From NCBI RefSeq assembly GCF_036746095.1, contig NZ_DAIOEU010000009.1, positions 1 through 64,000 on the forward strand: a stretch of 64,000 bases of DNA, given 5' to 3'. The position numbers and the translations under genes are program-made. The stretch comes from Dyella_B sp036746095 (lineage in GTDB: Bacteria > Pseudomonadota > Gammaproteobacteria > Xanthomonadales > Rhodanobacteraceae). This document shows, piece after piece, positions 33,514 to 41,991 of the stretch. Positions within the stretch are counted from its first letter, which is position 1. The number at the start of each line of letters is the position of its first letter. The notes beneath the pieces were generated by a model. That model was not told the DNA's origin. It made no database searches and was given only the letters and a program-made list of their open reading frames with translations.

Positions 33514-35640
33514 ATGACCATCAAGCATCTGAAGCCACTGTTGCTGGCCGCCAGCGTCGCCTTTGCCTTAGCCGCCTGCGGCAAACAGGAACAAGCCCAG
33601 GCACCCGCCCCGGCCCCTGCCGCCACCGCGCCGGCCGCTGCATCCACCACCGCCAGCGCCGCCAAGCCGGCCAGCGTGTTCGATGCCAGCGAACTGGATG
33701 CCGCCATCAACGCCTGTCAGGACTTCAACGGCTTCGTCAATGCCAAGTGGATCGCTGCCAATCCCATCCCGCAGGACCGTACCCGCTGGGGTGCTTTCGA
33801 CGCGCTGGCCGAGAAGAGCTTGAACACCCAGCACGACATCGCTGATGCCGCCGCCAAGAATGCGGCCCAGGCCAAGCCGGGCTCGATCGAGCAGAAGATC
33901 GGCTACCTGTACCAGGCCGGCATGGACCAGGACGCCGTCAACAAGCTCGGCTACGAGCCGCTCAAGCCGCAGTTGGCGCAGATCGATGCGCTGAAGACGC
34001 CGAGCGATGTGGCCAAGTACATCACTGACCGCTTTGCGCAGGGCGACAACCAGGTGTTCGAGTTCGGCTCTGGCGCGGATTTCAAGGACGCCAAGATCCA
34101 GATTGGCTATGCATTTCAATCCGGCCTGGGCCTGCCCACGCGCGACTACTACACCGACAAGAAGTACGCCGACATCCGCGACGCCTACAAAGGCTATATC
34201 GCCAAGTCGCTGGAGCTGACCGGCGTGTCTGAAGCCGACGCCAAGAAGCAGGCCGATGAGGTGCTGGCGTTCGAGACCAAGCTGGCACAGTCCTCGCTCT
34301 CGCCCACCGAAATGCGCGACCTCGACAATCAATACCACTTCGTGAGCGTGGCCCAAGCGGACAAGATCACCCCGCACTTCAACTGGGGCGATTTTTTCAA
34401 GGCGCAGGGCGTGACCATCGACAAGGGCTTTTCGCTGTCGCAGCCGAAGTTCTTCGCCGAGTTCGACAAGCTGCTGACCAGCGCGCCGATCTCGCAGTGG
34501 CAGGCGTATCTGCGCTTCCACGCCATCAGCAGTGCTTCGCCGTACCTGAGCACCGCTTTCCAGGACAACCGCTTCGACTTCTACGGCAAGACGCTGTCCG
34601 GCCAGCCGGAACAGAAGCCGTTGTGGAAGCGCGTGCTCGGCGCCGTGAATGCGTCGATGGGTGAAGCGCTGGGCCAGCTGTATGTGGCGAAGGAGTTCAC
34701 GCCGGAAGCCAAGCAGCGCGCCGAGGAGCTGGTAACCAACGTGCGCGATGCGCTGAAGGATCGCATCCAGCATCTGGATTGGATGAGCGACGCGACCAAG
34801 CAGAAGGCGCTGGACAAGTGGGGCAAGTTCCTGCCGAAGATCGGCTATCCGGACCACTGGCGTAGCTGGGATGGCCTGGATATCAAGCAGGGCGACTACT
34901 ACGGTGACGTGATGGCCGCAGCCAAGTTCAACTACCAGTACGACATCGGCCACATCGGCAAGCCCACGGACCGCACCGAGTGGGGCATGACGCCGCAAAC
35001 GGTCAACGCCTATTACGACCCCAGCACCAACACCATCAACTTCCCGGCCGCGATCCTGCAGCCGCCGTTCTTCTATGCCCATGGCGACGACGCGATCAAT
35101 TACGGCGGCATCGGCGCCGTGATCGGTCATGAATCCAGCCACGGCTTCGACGATCAGGGCGCGCAGTTCGACGGCGACGGCAACAAGGCCGACTGGTGGA
35201 CGGCGCAGGACAAGGCACAGTTCAAGGCACGCACCGGCAAGCTGGTCGACCAGTTCAACGGCTATGCACCGCTCAAGGACAAGCCGGACCTGCACGTCAA
35301 CGGCCAGCTCACCCTGGGCGAAAACATCGCTGACCTGGGTGGCCTCAACGTGGCCTACGACGCGCTGCAGGACGCGCTCAAGAAGAACCCGAGCGAAGCG
35401 CAGGACAAGATCGACGGCTACACCCAGGACCAGCGCTTCTTCCTGAGCTGGGCTCGCGTATGGCGCAACAATACCCGCGAGAAGCAGGCCGAGCTGTACC
35501 TCAACATCGACCCGCACGCCCCTGCTTCGCTGCGCGCCATCGGTGCGCCATCGAACATGCCGGCGTTCTCCGAGGCGTTCCAGTGCAAGACTGGCGACGC
35601 GATGGTTCGCGATGGCGACAAGCAAGTGAAGATCTGGTAA
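33514..35640 (+). CDS. M13 (neprilysin-like) zinc metallopeptidase lipoprotein
   Basis: The 708-residue product has a signal peptide ending in the lipobox LAAC (Cys22), so it is a lipoprotein. An Ala/Pro-rich linker (about 27-55) leads into the M13 fold. The zinc motif HESSH lies at 539-543 and the third ligand in GENIADLGG at 602-610. The substrate-binding NAYYDPSTN block is present and the ending CKTGDAMVRDGDKQVKIW is typical. The start follows GAGGGATATAC. It cleaves short peptides in the periplasm or outside, by family knowledge. It is followed by a strong terminator. A very long antisense ORF over it is a codon-phase artefact. Confidence 0.96.
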   Translation: MTIKHLKPLLLAASVAFALAACGKQEQAQAPAPAPAATAPAAASTTASAAKPASVFDASELDAAINACQDFNGFVNAKWIAANPIPQDRTRWGAFDALAEKSLNTQHDIADAAAKNAAQAKPGSIEQKIGYLYQAGMDQDAVNKLGYEPLKPQLAQIDALKTPSDVAKYITDRFAQGDNQVFEFGSGADFKDAKIQIGYAFQSGLGLPTRDYYTDKKYADIRDAYKGYIAKSLELTGVSEADAKKQADEVLAFETKLAQSSLSPTEMRDLDNQYHFVSVAQADKITPHFNWGDFFKAQGVTIDKGFSLSQPKFFAEFDKLLTSAPISQWQAYLRFHAISSASPYLSTAFQDNRFDFYGKTLSGQPEQKPLWKRVLGAVNASMGEALGQLYVAKEFTPEAKQRAEELVTNVRDALKDRIQHLDWMSDATKQKALDKWGKFLPKIGYPDHWRSWDGLDIKQGDYYGDVMAAAKFNYQYDIGHIGKPTDRTEWGMTPQTVNAYYDPSTNTINFPAAILQPPFFYAHGDDAINYGGIGAVIGHESSHGFDDQGAQFDGDGNKADWWTAQDKAQFKARTGKLVDQFNGYAPLKDKPDLHVNGQLTLGENIADLGGLNVAYDALQDALKKNPSEAQDKIDGYTQDQRFFLSWARVWRNNTREKQAELYLNIDPHAPASLRAIGAPSNMPAFSEAFQCKTGDAMVRDGDKQVKIW

Positions 35641-35666
35641 GTCGCGCGATCTTTGGATCGGAAACC

Positions 35667-35696
35667 AAGCCCCGCATGCGAATGCGGGGCTTTTTT
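35667..35696 (+). terminator. Rho-independent terminator after the M13 gene
   Basis: The stem AGCCCCGCAT / ATGCGGGGCT (10 bp, perfect) with GCGA loop is followed by six or more T residues. It lies 28 bases after the M13 stop. Confidence 0.95.
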
Positions 35697-35742
35697 CTTG
35701 GCGTGCATTGCCATCCCTCTCCTGGGTTGGCGGCAGCCTTCT

Positions 35743-35769
35743 CCCTCCCCCGCGACGGCAGGGGGAGGG
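35743..35769. repeat. Diverged palindromic element
   Basis: CCCTCCCCC and GGGGGAGGG form a 9-bp inverted pair around GCGACGGCA. It resembles the palindromes at 10931 and 52901 and is followed by a partly self-complementary stretch (35800-35900). Confidence 0.55.
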
Positions 35770-35948
35770 TCGGGGTTGGCTTGTCCTTTAGCGTGCCATC
35801 AGATCTCCCAACCACCTTCCGCAAGCCACGTAGGCCGGGATGCAACCCCAGCATCGCCAAGTCTGTGGATGCTGGAATTCCATCCCAGCCGACTGAGCAG
35901 AACCCAGGGGGCGGGATCCCTGCTTCACATCCACCTAACAGCATGTAA

Positions 35949-35963
35949 GAATAGTAACGATTC
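35949..35963. promoter_or_regulatory. Possible Fur box upstream of the TonB receptor
   Basis: GAATAGTAACGATTC is an imperfect palindrome (GAAT-n-GT-n-AC-n-ATTC) resembling part of the Fur consensus. It lies about 125 bases before the receptor start and ahead of a receptor/PiuC pair that is normally iron-repressed. It matches the 19-base consensus only moderately. Confidence 0.45.
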
Positions 35964-36088
35964 GCATTCGCAGGGCGCCCACCGTGGCGACAAGCGGGAT
36001 TGAGAGGCGTAGCCATGCCCTGGCCACAACGCTCAAGCAGCCAGCCAAGCCCGCTCTGCCCCTCCCAACCTTGCCGACATCGTTGCCC

Positions 36089-38251
36089 ATGCCCGCTAAC
36101 TTCCGCACTTCGCCCCTGCAAACCGCCCTGCTGCTTGCCCTGAGCCTGCCCGTTGCCGTTCATGCGCAAACTGCGCCGCCCCCCGACGATGCCTCGCCAG
36201 ATTCGCGAACCTTGAAGCCGGTCCATGTGACAGGCAGCGTTATCGGCAACGACTACACCGTCGACACATCCCATGTGGGCGCCAAGGTACCCACGTCGCT
36301 GCGCGATATCCCGCAAACCGTGGTGGTGGTCAATCGCGACCTGCTCGACGCCCAAGGCGCCACTTCGCTGCAGGATGCACTGCGCAACGTGCCCGGCATT
36401 ACGATCGGCGCCGCGGAAGGCGGACAGATCGGCAACAACATCAACCTGCGCGGCTTCACCGCACGCACGGATATCTACCTGGACGGCTTCCGCGACCCCG
36501 GCCAGTACTACCGCGATGTGTTCGACCTCGATGCGGTCGAAGTGCTGAAAGGCCCCTCTTCCATGCTGTTCGGCCGCGGCTCCACCGGCGGCGTGATCAA
36601 TCAGGTGACCAAGGAGCCGGAGCTGAAAGCCTTCGGCGAGATCAGCGCGACCGTCGGCAGCAGCGATCGCTATCGCCTGACCGGCGACATCAATCAACCC
36701 CTTTCCGATACCACGGCCGCGCGCTTGAACATCTACGGCCAGGACATGCACGCCACGCGTGACGTGTTGAACAACCGCGATGGCGGCATTGCGCCGTCGC
36801 TGCGCTTGGGCATCGGCACGCCCACGCAGATCACGCTATCGGCCTTGATCCAGCGCAATCACGACATGCCGGACTACGGCCTGCCACCGATCAACGGCCG
36901 CCCAGCGCAGGTGAACCCGAAAAACTGGTACGGCCTTACCGACGACCGCACCATCCAGAGCGTCAACGCGTTCAACGCGCGCCTGGAGCATGCATTCTCC
37001 GACCACGTGAACCTGCGCACGCAGCTGCAATACAGCGACTACCGCACCGATGCGCGCGAAACGGCCGCCAACAGCATCGTTACTTCCAGTGGCGTGACGC
37101 TCAACCGGACCCTCGGCAATCCGACCAACCTGCCGCTGCAGGATTTGTACGTGCAACTCGCCAGCCACGATCGTGTCATTCACGACAAGCTGCTGGACAG
37201 CCAGACTGATTTGACGACCAAGTTCGCCACCGGCGCGTGGGAACACACGCTGATCACAGGCGTAGAGTTGGCACGCGAAACCTACAACAACCAGACCTAT
37301 ACACGGAATGGTTTGCCGCTGCTCTCGTTGCTAAATCCCGCGCAAGAAGCGACGCCATCCAACGTCACCACCACAGTAGGCAATTACGCAGCATCGGTCG
37401 GTAAAACAGCGGCCGTCTACGCCAACGACACCATCAAGTTCAACGACCGGTGGATGGTCGTGGCCGGCGTGCGCCGCGACCGTTTCGATGCGCACATCAG
37501 CAATACGATTTCCGCACCAGCGTACGCGCAACAAACGGTGTACTTCACCAGCGTACGCGGTGGCGTGATCTATCAGCCGAGTGAGAAACAGTCTTACTAC
37601 GTGTCATACGGCACCTCGTTCGATCCGGTGCTGGAGCAACTCACGCTCACCAGCGGCACGCAGCGCCTCGCACCCACCAAAAACCGTTCCTATGAAATCG
37701 GCGGCAAGTGGAACCTGGCGGACGACATGCTCGGCATCAACGCCGCGCTCTACAAGCTCGAGCAAACCAATGCGCGTACGCAAACCGCGTCAGGCGAGTA
37801 CACGCTGGACGGCAACATCCGCGTGCGCGGCGCCGAACTCAGCGCCGTCGGACATATCACCGACCACTGGCAGGTCTTCTCTGGCTATAGCTATATGGAC
37901 GGCCGAATCGTCAAGGCACTCGACGGCACACAAGGCAACGTACCCGCCAACACGCCACGCCATACCGCCACCGCCTGGACCACCTACACCTTCGCCCAAC
38001 ACTGGGAAGCCGGCGGCGGTCCGACGTATATGTCGCAACGCTTTGCGGCAAATACGGATAATACGAGCGTAGGCGGCTATACACGATGGGACGTCATGGT
38101 GGCGTACCATCAGCCGAGCTATGACATTCGGCTCAATCTGTTGAACCTTGCCAACAAGCGTTATTTCGATGCACTGATTCCGTCGGATGGCGGGCGTGCA
38201 GTGCCGGGAGTTGGGCGCACGGCGTTGGCGACGTTTACGTATAAGTTTTGA
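36089..38251 (+). CDS. TonB-dependent catecholate siderophore receptor (Fiu/PiuA-like)
   Basis: The product is a 720-residue outer-membrane beta-barrel receptor. From ATG 36089 there is a signal peptide ending VAVHAQ. The plug domain has DIPQTVVVVNRDLLDAQGA, NNINLRGFTARTDIYLDGFR and VEVLKGPSSMLFGRGSTGGV. The barrel ends in FTYKF with the terminal aromatic residue. An in-frame ATG at 35984 adds 35 residues without leader character and is less likely. The next gene encodes PiuC, the usual companion of Fiu/PiuA receptors for catechol-type ferric siderophores. Iron repression through the upstream Fur-like site is likely. Confidence 0.93.
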   Translation: MPANFRTSPLQTALLLALSLPVAVHAQTAPPPDDASPDSRTLKPVHVTGSVIGNDYTVDTSHVGAKVPTSLRDIPQTVVVVNRDLLDAQGATSLQDALRNVPGITIGAAEGGQIGNNINLRGFTARTDIYLDGFRDPGQYYRDVFDLDAVEVLKGPSSMLFGRGSTGGVINQVTKEPELKAFGEISATVGSSDRYRLTGDINQPLSDTTAARLNIYGQDMHATRDVLNNRDGGIAPSLRLGIGTPTQITLSALIQRNHDMPDYGLPPINGRPAQVNPKNWYGLTDDRTIQSVNAFNARLEHAFSDHVNLRTQLQYSDYRTDARETAANSIVTSSGVTLNRTLGNPTNLPLQDLYVQLASHDRVIHDKLLDSQTDLTTKFATGAWEHTLITGVELARETYNNQTYTRNGLPLLSLLNPAQEATPSNVTTTVGNYAASVGKTAAVYANDTIKFNDRWMVVAGVRRDRFDAHISNTISAPAYAQQTVYFTSVRGGVIYQPSEKQSYYVSYGTSFDPVLEQLTLTSGTQRLAPTKNRSYEIGGKWNLADDMLGINAALYKLEQTNARTQTASGEYTLDGNIRVRGAELSAVGHITDHWQVFSGYSYMDGRIVKALDGTQGNVPANTPRHTATAWTTYTFAQHWEAGGGPTYMSQRFAANTDNTSVGGYTRWDVMVAYHQPSYDIRLNLLNLANKRYFDALIPSDGGRAVPGVGRTALATFTYKF

Positions 38252-38321
38252 AGCAGGGCTTGAGGGATAATTTTCCAACGGCCTATTCGTAGGCTTGCCA
38301 TAAGGTATGCGTTCCTTTCAT

Positions 38322-38405
38322 GGCCGTCATTCCCGCGAAAGCGGGAATCCATTTTCAAGATGCATCAAAGCAAGATGGATTCCCACTTTCGTGGGAATGA
38401 CGGCC
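38322..38405. repeat. REP-type inverted pair between receptor gene and piuC
   Basis: The arms at 38322-38351 and 38376-38405 are inverted 30-base copies on GGCCGTCATTCCCGCGAAAG; the right arm differs by one compensated pair in its loop-side stem. It is the only well-preserved member of this family seen outside the flagellar block. It may stabilise or uncouple the receptor transcript from piuC. Confidence 0.8.
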
Positions 38406-38431
38406 TAGGGGATAAGAGGAGAAGTCCCGTC

Positions 38432-39118
38432 ATGCTGGTCCACATTCCCACCCTGCTCACCACTGACCAAGTTACCCACTTCCGGCAGCGCCTAAACGCC
38501 CCCGATGCCCCCTGGGTCGACGGCCGCGCCACCGCGGGCCACCAGGGCATCCACGTCAAGCAAAACCAGCAACTCGCCGAAGGCTCACCCTTAGCCATTG
38601 AACTCGGCAATATCGTCCTCGCCGCCCTCGAACGCCATCCACTCTTCATAAGCGCCGCCCTCCCCAACCGCATCTACCCCCCGATGTTCAACCGCTACCA
38701 AGGCGGCATGCACTTCGGCAGCCACGTCGACGGTTCCATCCGCCTCATTCCCGGCACTGGCCAGAAAATCCGCACCGATCTGTCTGCCACGCTCTTCCTG
38801 GCACCGCCCGATAGCTACGAGGGCGGCGAGTTGTTGATTGAAGACACGTACGGAACCCAGACCGTCAAACTTCCTGCCGGCGACATGATCCTGTACCCGG
38901 CCAGCAGCTTGCATCGCGTGAATCCTGTCACACGTGGAATGCGAATCGCATGCTTCTTTTGGGTGCAGAGCATGGTGCGTGACGACGGACAACGCACGAT
39001 GTTGTTCGATATGGACAACGCGGTACAGCGGCTTACGAGGACGAATGCCGATGAGGCCGCGCGCGTGCGACTGACTGGTTGCTACCACAACCTATTACGG
39101 ATGTGGTCGGACGTTTGA
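38432..39118 (+). CDS. piuC: PiuC-type Fe(II)/2-oxoglutarate-dependent hydroxylase
   Basis: This 228-residue protein belongs to the PKHD-type dioxygenases. The HxD iron ligands are in GSHVDGSIR and the distal histidine in SSLHRVNPVTRG, followed by the 2-oxoglutarate arginine of MRIACFFW. The start MLVHIPTLLT at 38432 is typical; an upstream open frame reads only the REP hairpin. PiuC lies beside Fiu/PiuA receptors in many Proteobacteria and is iron-regulated; its exact substrate is unsettled. AGAGGAGAAG precedes the start. Confidence 0.92.
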   Translation: MLVHIPTLLTTDQVTHFRQRLNAPDAPWVDGRATAGHQGIHVKQNQQLAEGSPLAIELGNIVLAALERHPLFISAALPNRIYPPMFNRYQGGMHFGSHVDGSIRLIPGTGQKIRTDLSATLFLAPPDSYEGGELLIEDTYGTQTVKLPAGDMILYPASSLHRVNPVTRGMRIACFFWVQSMVRDDGQRTMLFDMDNAVQRLTRTNADEAARVRLTGCYHNLLRMWSDV

Positions 39119-39384
39119 CCTGACGCCACGGGACTTATCCGAGTACTGCAAGAAAACTTCGCCATTTTGTTGATAAGCGTCAAACTCGGGCGATGAACGG
39201 TCGCGTTTCCCCGATAGACGGCCGTTCAAATCCCCCTACGACCGGACCAGAATATTTTCCGCCAGCTTGGTGAATCAGGATGACGCATACGATGGTGTGC
39301 GGCATTACGACCTACGCCTTAACGGCGCCAGGCGAAACCACCATCTGGGTTCATCGCAAGACAGGGGCATCAAGGGGAAGCTCA
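39119..39384 (+). other. Gap upstream of the minor-pilin operon
   Basis: This 266-base gap should carry the pilV promoter. CGGTCGCG / CGGCCGTTC words near 39205-39230 are partly symmetrical. I see no convincing sigma-54 site, terminator or small gene. AGGGGAAG at 39372 is the pilV ribosome site. Confidence 0.4.
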
Positions 39385-39903
39385 ATGCATGTTATGTCGC
39401 GCCAGCGAGGTTTTTCGCTGATTGAAGTGCTGGTGGCAGTGCTGATCTTCAGCATCGGCTTGTTGGGCCTTGCCTCGCTCATGATCATGAGCACGCGCTC
39501 GGACCAGGCTGCCTATATGCGCACCCAGGTGGCCTTCCTGGCTCAGAGCATGGCCGATCGTATGAGCGCCAACCCGGTAGGCGTGTGGAACGGTAGCTAC
39601 AACACCACCTATCCCAACACCACCACCCAGACATGCAATGCCACAACCGGTTGTTCACCGGCAAATCTTGCCAACTACGACCAGCAGATGTGGAGCGCCC
39701 AGTTGAATACGTTCCTGTCGAATCCCAACGCAAAGATTACCTGCACCAATCCCACCGCGTATACACCCACCAGCGCACAACTGAACTTGCGGCCGCCCTA
39801 TGGCGGCAATTGCCATATGGAAATTTCGTGGCAGGAACGCGGAGTCGGCCCGAATAAGCAGGGCTCCCTTCCGCAAAAATTCGCCTGGAACTTCCAACCA
39901 TGA
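39385..39903 (+). CDS. pilV: PilV, type IV pilus minor pilin
   Basis: The 172-residue product has the prepilin leader MHVMSRQRG with cleavage before FSLIEVLVAVLIFSIGLLG, then the hydrophobic stalk helix. Glu5 of the mature chain (FSLIE) is present. A Cys/Thr/Asn-rich globular head follows. GGGGAAG precedes ATG 39385; the in-frame ATG at 39280 would bury the leader and is rejected. PilV is part of the initiation complex that primes pilus assembly and displays PilY1. It overlaps pilW by four bases. Confidence 0.93.
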   Translation: MHVMSRQRGFSLIEVLVAVLIFSIGLLGLASLMIMSTRSDQAAYMRTQVAFLAQSMADRMSANPVGVWNGSYNTTYPNTTTQTCNATTGCSPANLANYDQQMWSAQLNTFLSNPNAKITCTNPTAYTPTSAQLNLRPPYGGNCHMEISWQERGVGPNKQGSLPQKFAWNFQP

Positions 39904-41279
39904 TCGCCGCCATCCGTTTGCCGCGCCAAGCCGGCTTTACCCTGATCGAACTGATGGTCGCGATGGCGCTCGGCCTGCTGGTGGCGGCCGGCATTGTTAC
40001 GATCTTTTCCTCAACCTCCGACACCAACAAGGCCGATACCCAATTGGCTACCTTGCAGGAAGCCGGGCGCTTTGCCGTGAGCCAGCTCAAGAACGATCTG
40101 AGCATGGCCAATGGCGGCCAGTTCTGCAGTAACTCCGGCGGCGATGCTTCACCCAGCAGTGTGGCAGGCACTTATCTGGACGGTTTGCGCACGCCTACCG
40201 TGGATGCCGCCAGTACTGCGCTGACATCCGCCATGAGCGACCTCACCACACCCTGGGGCACCAGCCCTTACCCGGCGACACCTACGACGCAGTATTCCAT
40301 GCCATCGTTCATGTCGATGCGTGGTTACGACTGCACCACCACAGCCTGCACACCGATGGACCCGAGCAGCACGGTTAGCGCGAATGGCTTCTCCATTCCC
40401 GCCATGGGCAAAACCGTAGGTAGTCGTGTTGAAGGTACAGCCGTACTGACCGTGCGCTACATGAACCCTTCCAGCGGCTGGGCAATCACCAGCGCCGGCA
40501 GCACGCTCACCAACAGCGCCACCGGTGTCGTCATTACCTTGAGTCCGCAGACGTTCGAACCGAAGGCAAGCAATTTTAAATCCGGCGATCTGGCCATGCT
40601 GGCTGATTGCTCCAATGCACAGGTTTTCGCCGCGACGCTGTCCGGTACGACCATCACCTCGGGGGCCCTAGGCACCGCGGTAGGCCAAAACTTCGTCGCA
40701 CCTGTCGGTCGGACAGGCCAAGCGCTCGAAGTATTCGATTTCAATCGCGACTACCAGACCGTCACCTATTACGTCAAAGTGGTCAGTAATGGCGACAGCT
40801 ATGGCCATACCACCGGCGCGCTGATACGGCGGGTCAACGGCGGCAGCGCCAATGCGGCCCACAACGGCTCCGAAACGGAAGTCGTGCGCGGTGTGGAGCG
40901 AATGGATTTCAAGTACGGCGTGGAGTACCCCGATGGCACCGTGCGTTTCCTCACCGCAGCCCAGGTAGATGCCAGCAACAACACGACGCCGGGCTGTACC
41001 GTGAACGCAGCCATTCCGATCAGCGGCAGTACCGATCCGGGTTGTCTGTGGCGTGCCATCGTCAGTATCCAGGTTGACTTGCTGGTGGACGGGCAGGTGC
41101 CGCTGTACACGCTGACCTCCAACGAGGAGCAATACACCTACGCAACCGACGGGGTTACTAGCCCACAAGCACCTTCGTCGGGCAAGTTCAACCCCGCTCC
41201 CTCGCAGCAAGGTTTCGTCGACCAGATGATCCGTCGCGAATTCATCTCGCTGGTCGCCCTGCGTAACTTCAATCCGTGA
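39900..41279 (+). CDS. pilW: PilW, type IV pilus minor pilin
   Basis: This 459-residue pilin-like protein has the leader MIAAIRLPRQAG and the mature start FTLIELMVAMALGLLVAAG. The large head domain contains repeated Ser/Thr/Gly segments and several cysteines. PilW proteins are the largest minor pilins (about 270-400), so this copy is on the long side. It overlaps pilV (ATGA) and sits just before pilX, in the canonical order. It is processed by PilD and assembled at the pilus tip with PilV, PilX and PilY1. Confidence 0.92.
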   Translation: MIAAIRLPRQAGFTLIELMVAMALGLLVAAGIVTIFSSTSDTNKADTQLATLQEAGRFAVSQLKNDLSMANGGQFCSNSGGDASPSSVAGTYLDGLRTPTVDAASTALTSAMSDLTTPWGTSPYPATPTTQYSMPSFMSMRGYDCTTTACTPMDPSSTVSANGFSIPAMGKTVGSRVEGTAVLTVRYMNPSSGWAITSAGSTLTNSATGVVITLSPQTFEPKASNFKSGDLAMLADCSNAQVFAATLSGTTITSGALGTAVGQNFVAPVGRTGQALEVFDFNRDYQTVTYYVKVVSNGDSYGHTTGALIRRVNGGSANAAHNGSETEVVRGVERMDFKYGVEYPDGTVRFLTAAQVDASNNTTPGCTVNAAIPISGSTDPGCLWRAIVSIQVDLLVDGQVPLYTLTSNEEQYTYATDGVTSPQAPSSGKFNPAPSQQGFVDQMIRREFISLVALRNFNP

Positions 41280-41296
41280 TGCAAGGGGAATCCGTG

Positions 41297-41974
41297 ATGT
41301 CCAAATTCCATCGTTCCCTGTTGTATCGCCGCGACGCCGCTCCGCATGCTCAACGCGGTGCGGCCTTGTTGGTCTCGCTCATTTTTCTTTTGCTGCTGAC
41401 CATTCTCGCGCTCAGTGCATCCAGCCGTTCTCTTTTACAGGAACGCATGGCAGGAGGTTTGCGTAACGCGCAGCAGGCGCAGATGGCCGCGAATGCGGCA
41501 TTACGCGCCGCGGAATGGACGATCTGGAGCCGTACCAGCCAGGTAGGCAAGTACATGGATTGCCAGAATGGCCAGATCTCCAGTGACGATGGCTGCGTGG
41601 TCTACAACGCCAGCAATGCCAGCCTGTATGGCGCCAGTGGCACCGTCACGAATTTCCAGACCTCTTCCGGCTGGATTACCACGGGTGCGCATACCTATAC
41701 CGGCCCAACCGGACAGGGCTATACCGGCAGCAACACGATGACGACCAACTACAGCCAATTGGCGCAAAACCCCGTCTACATCATCGAGGACATGGGTCTT
41801 GAACTACCGCCAGGCGCCGGTACGCAGCATGAAGCAGGCGCCACTGGCCCCACCGGCAGCGGCCCTGGGCAGGTAAGCACGCATGTATTCCGGATCACTG
41901 CCCGCGCCACCGGTGGCAGCCCCAATACCGTCAGCGTTTTGCAGAGCACATTTGACGCCCAAGCGACCAATTGA
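41297..41974 (+). CDS. pilX: PilX, type IV pilus minor pilin
   Basis: The 225-residue product has an N-terminal hydrophobic helix (AALLVSLIFLLLLTILALSA) preceded by HAQRG, and RNAQQAQMAANAALRAAEW after it. This is the PilX pattern, which lacks the FTLIE start of other pilins. I chose ATG 41297 because AAGGGGAA lies six bases ahead; an ATG at 41276 overlaps pilW. It is followed directly by pilY1. Confidence 0.9.
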   Translation: MSKFHRSLLYRRDAAPHAQRGAALLVSLIFLLLLTILALSASSRSLLQERMAGGLRNAQQAQMAANAALRAAEWTIWSRTSQVGKYMDCQNGQISSDDGCVVYNASNASLYGASGTVTNFQTSSGWITTGAHTYTGPTGQGYTGSNTMTTNYSQLAQNPVYIIEDMGLELPPGAGTQHEAGATGPTGSGPGQVSTHVFRITARATGGSPNTVSVLQSTFDAQATN

Positions 41975-41991
41975 ATCGGAGCATCTTCACC

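Noticed and set aside
33568..35625. A 685-codon open frame antisense to the M13 peptidase
   Set aside because: It arises from high-GC codon bias opposite a gene with intact lipobox, HExxH and terminator.
38360..38431. Upstream extension of piuC
   Set aside because: Repeat-encoded peptide (SHFRGNDG); family members start at MLVHIP-type sequence.
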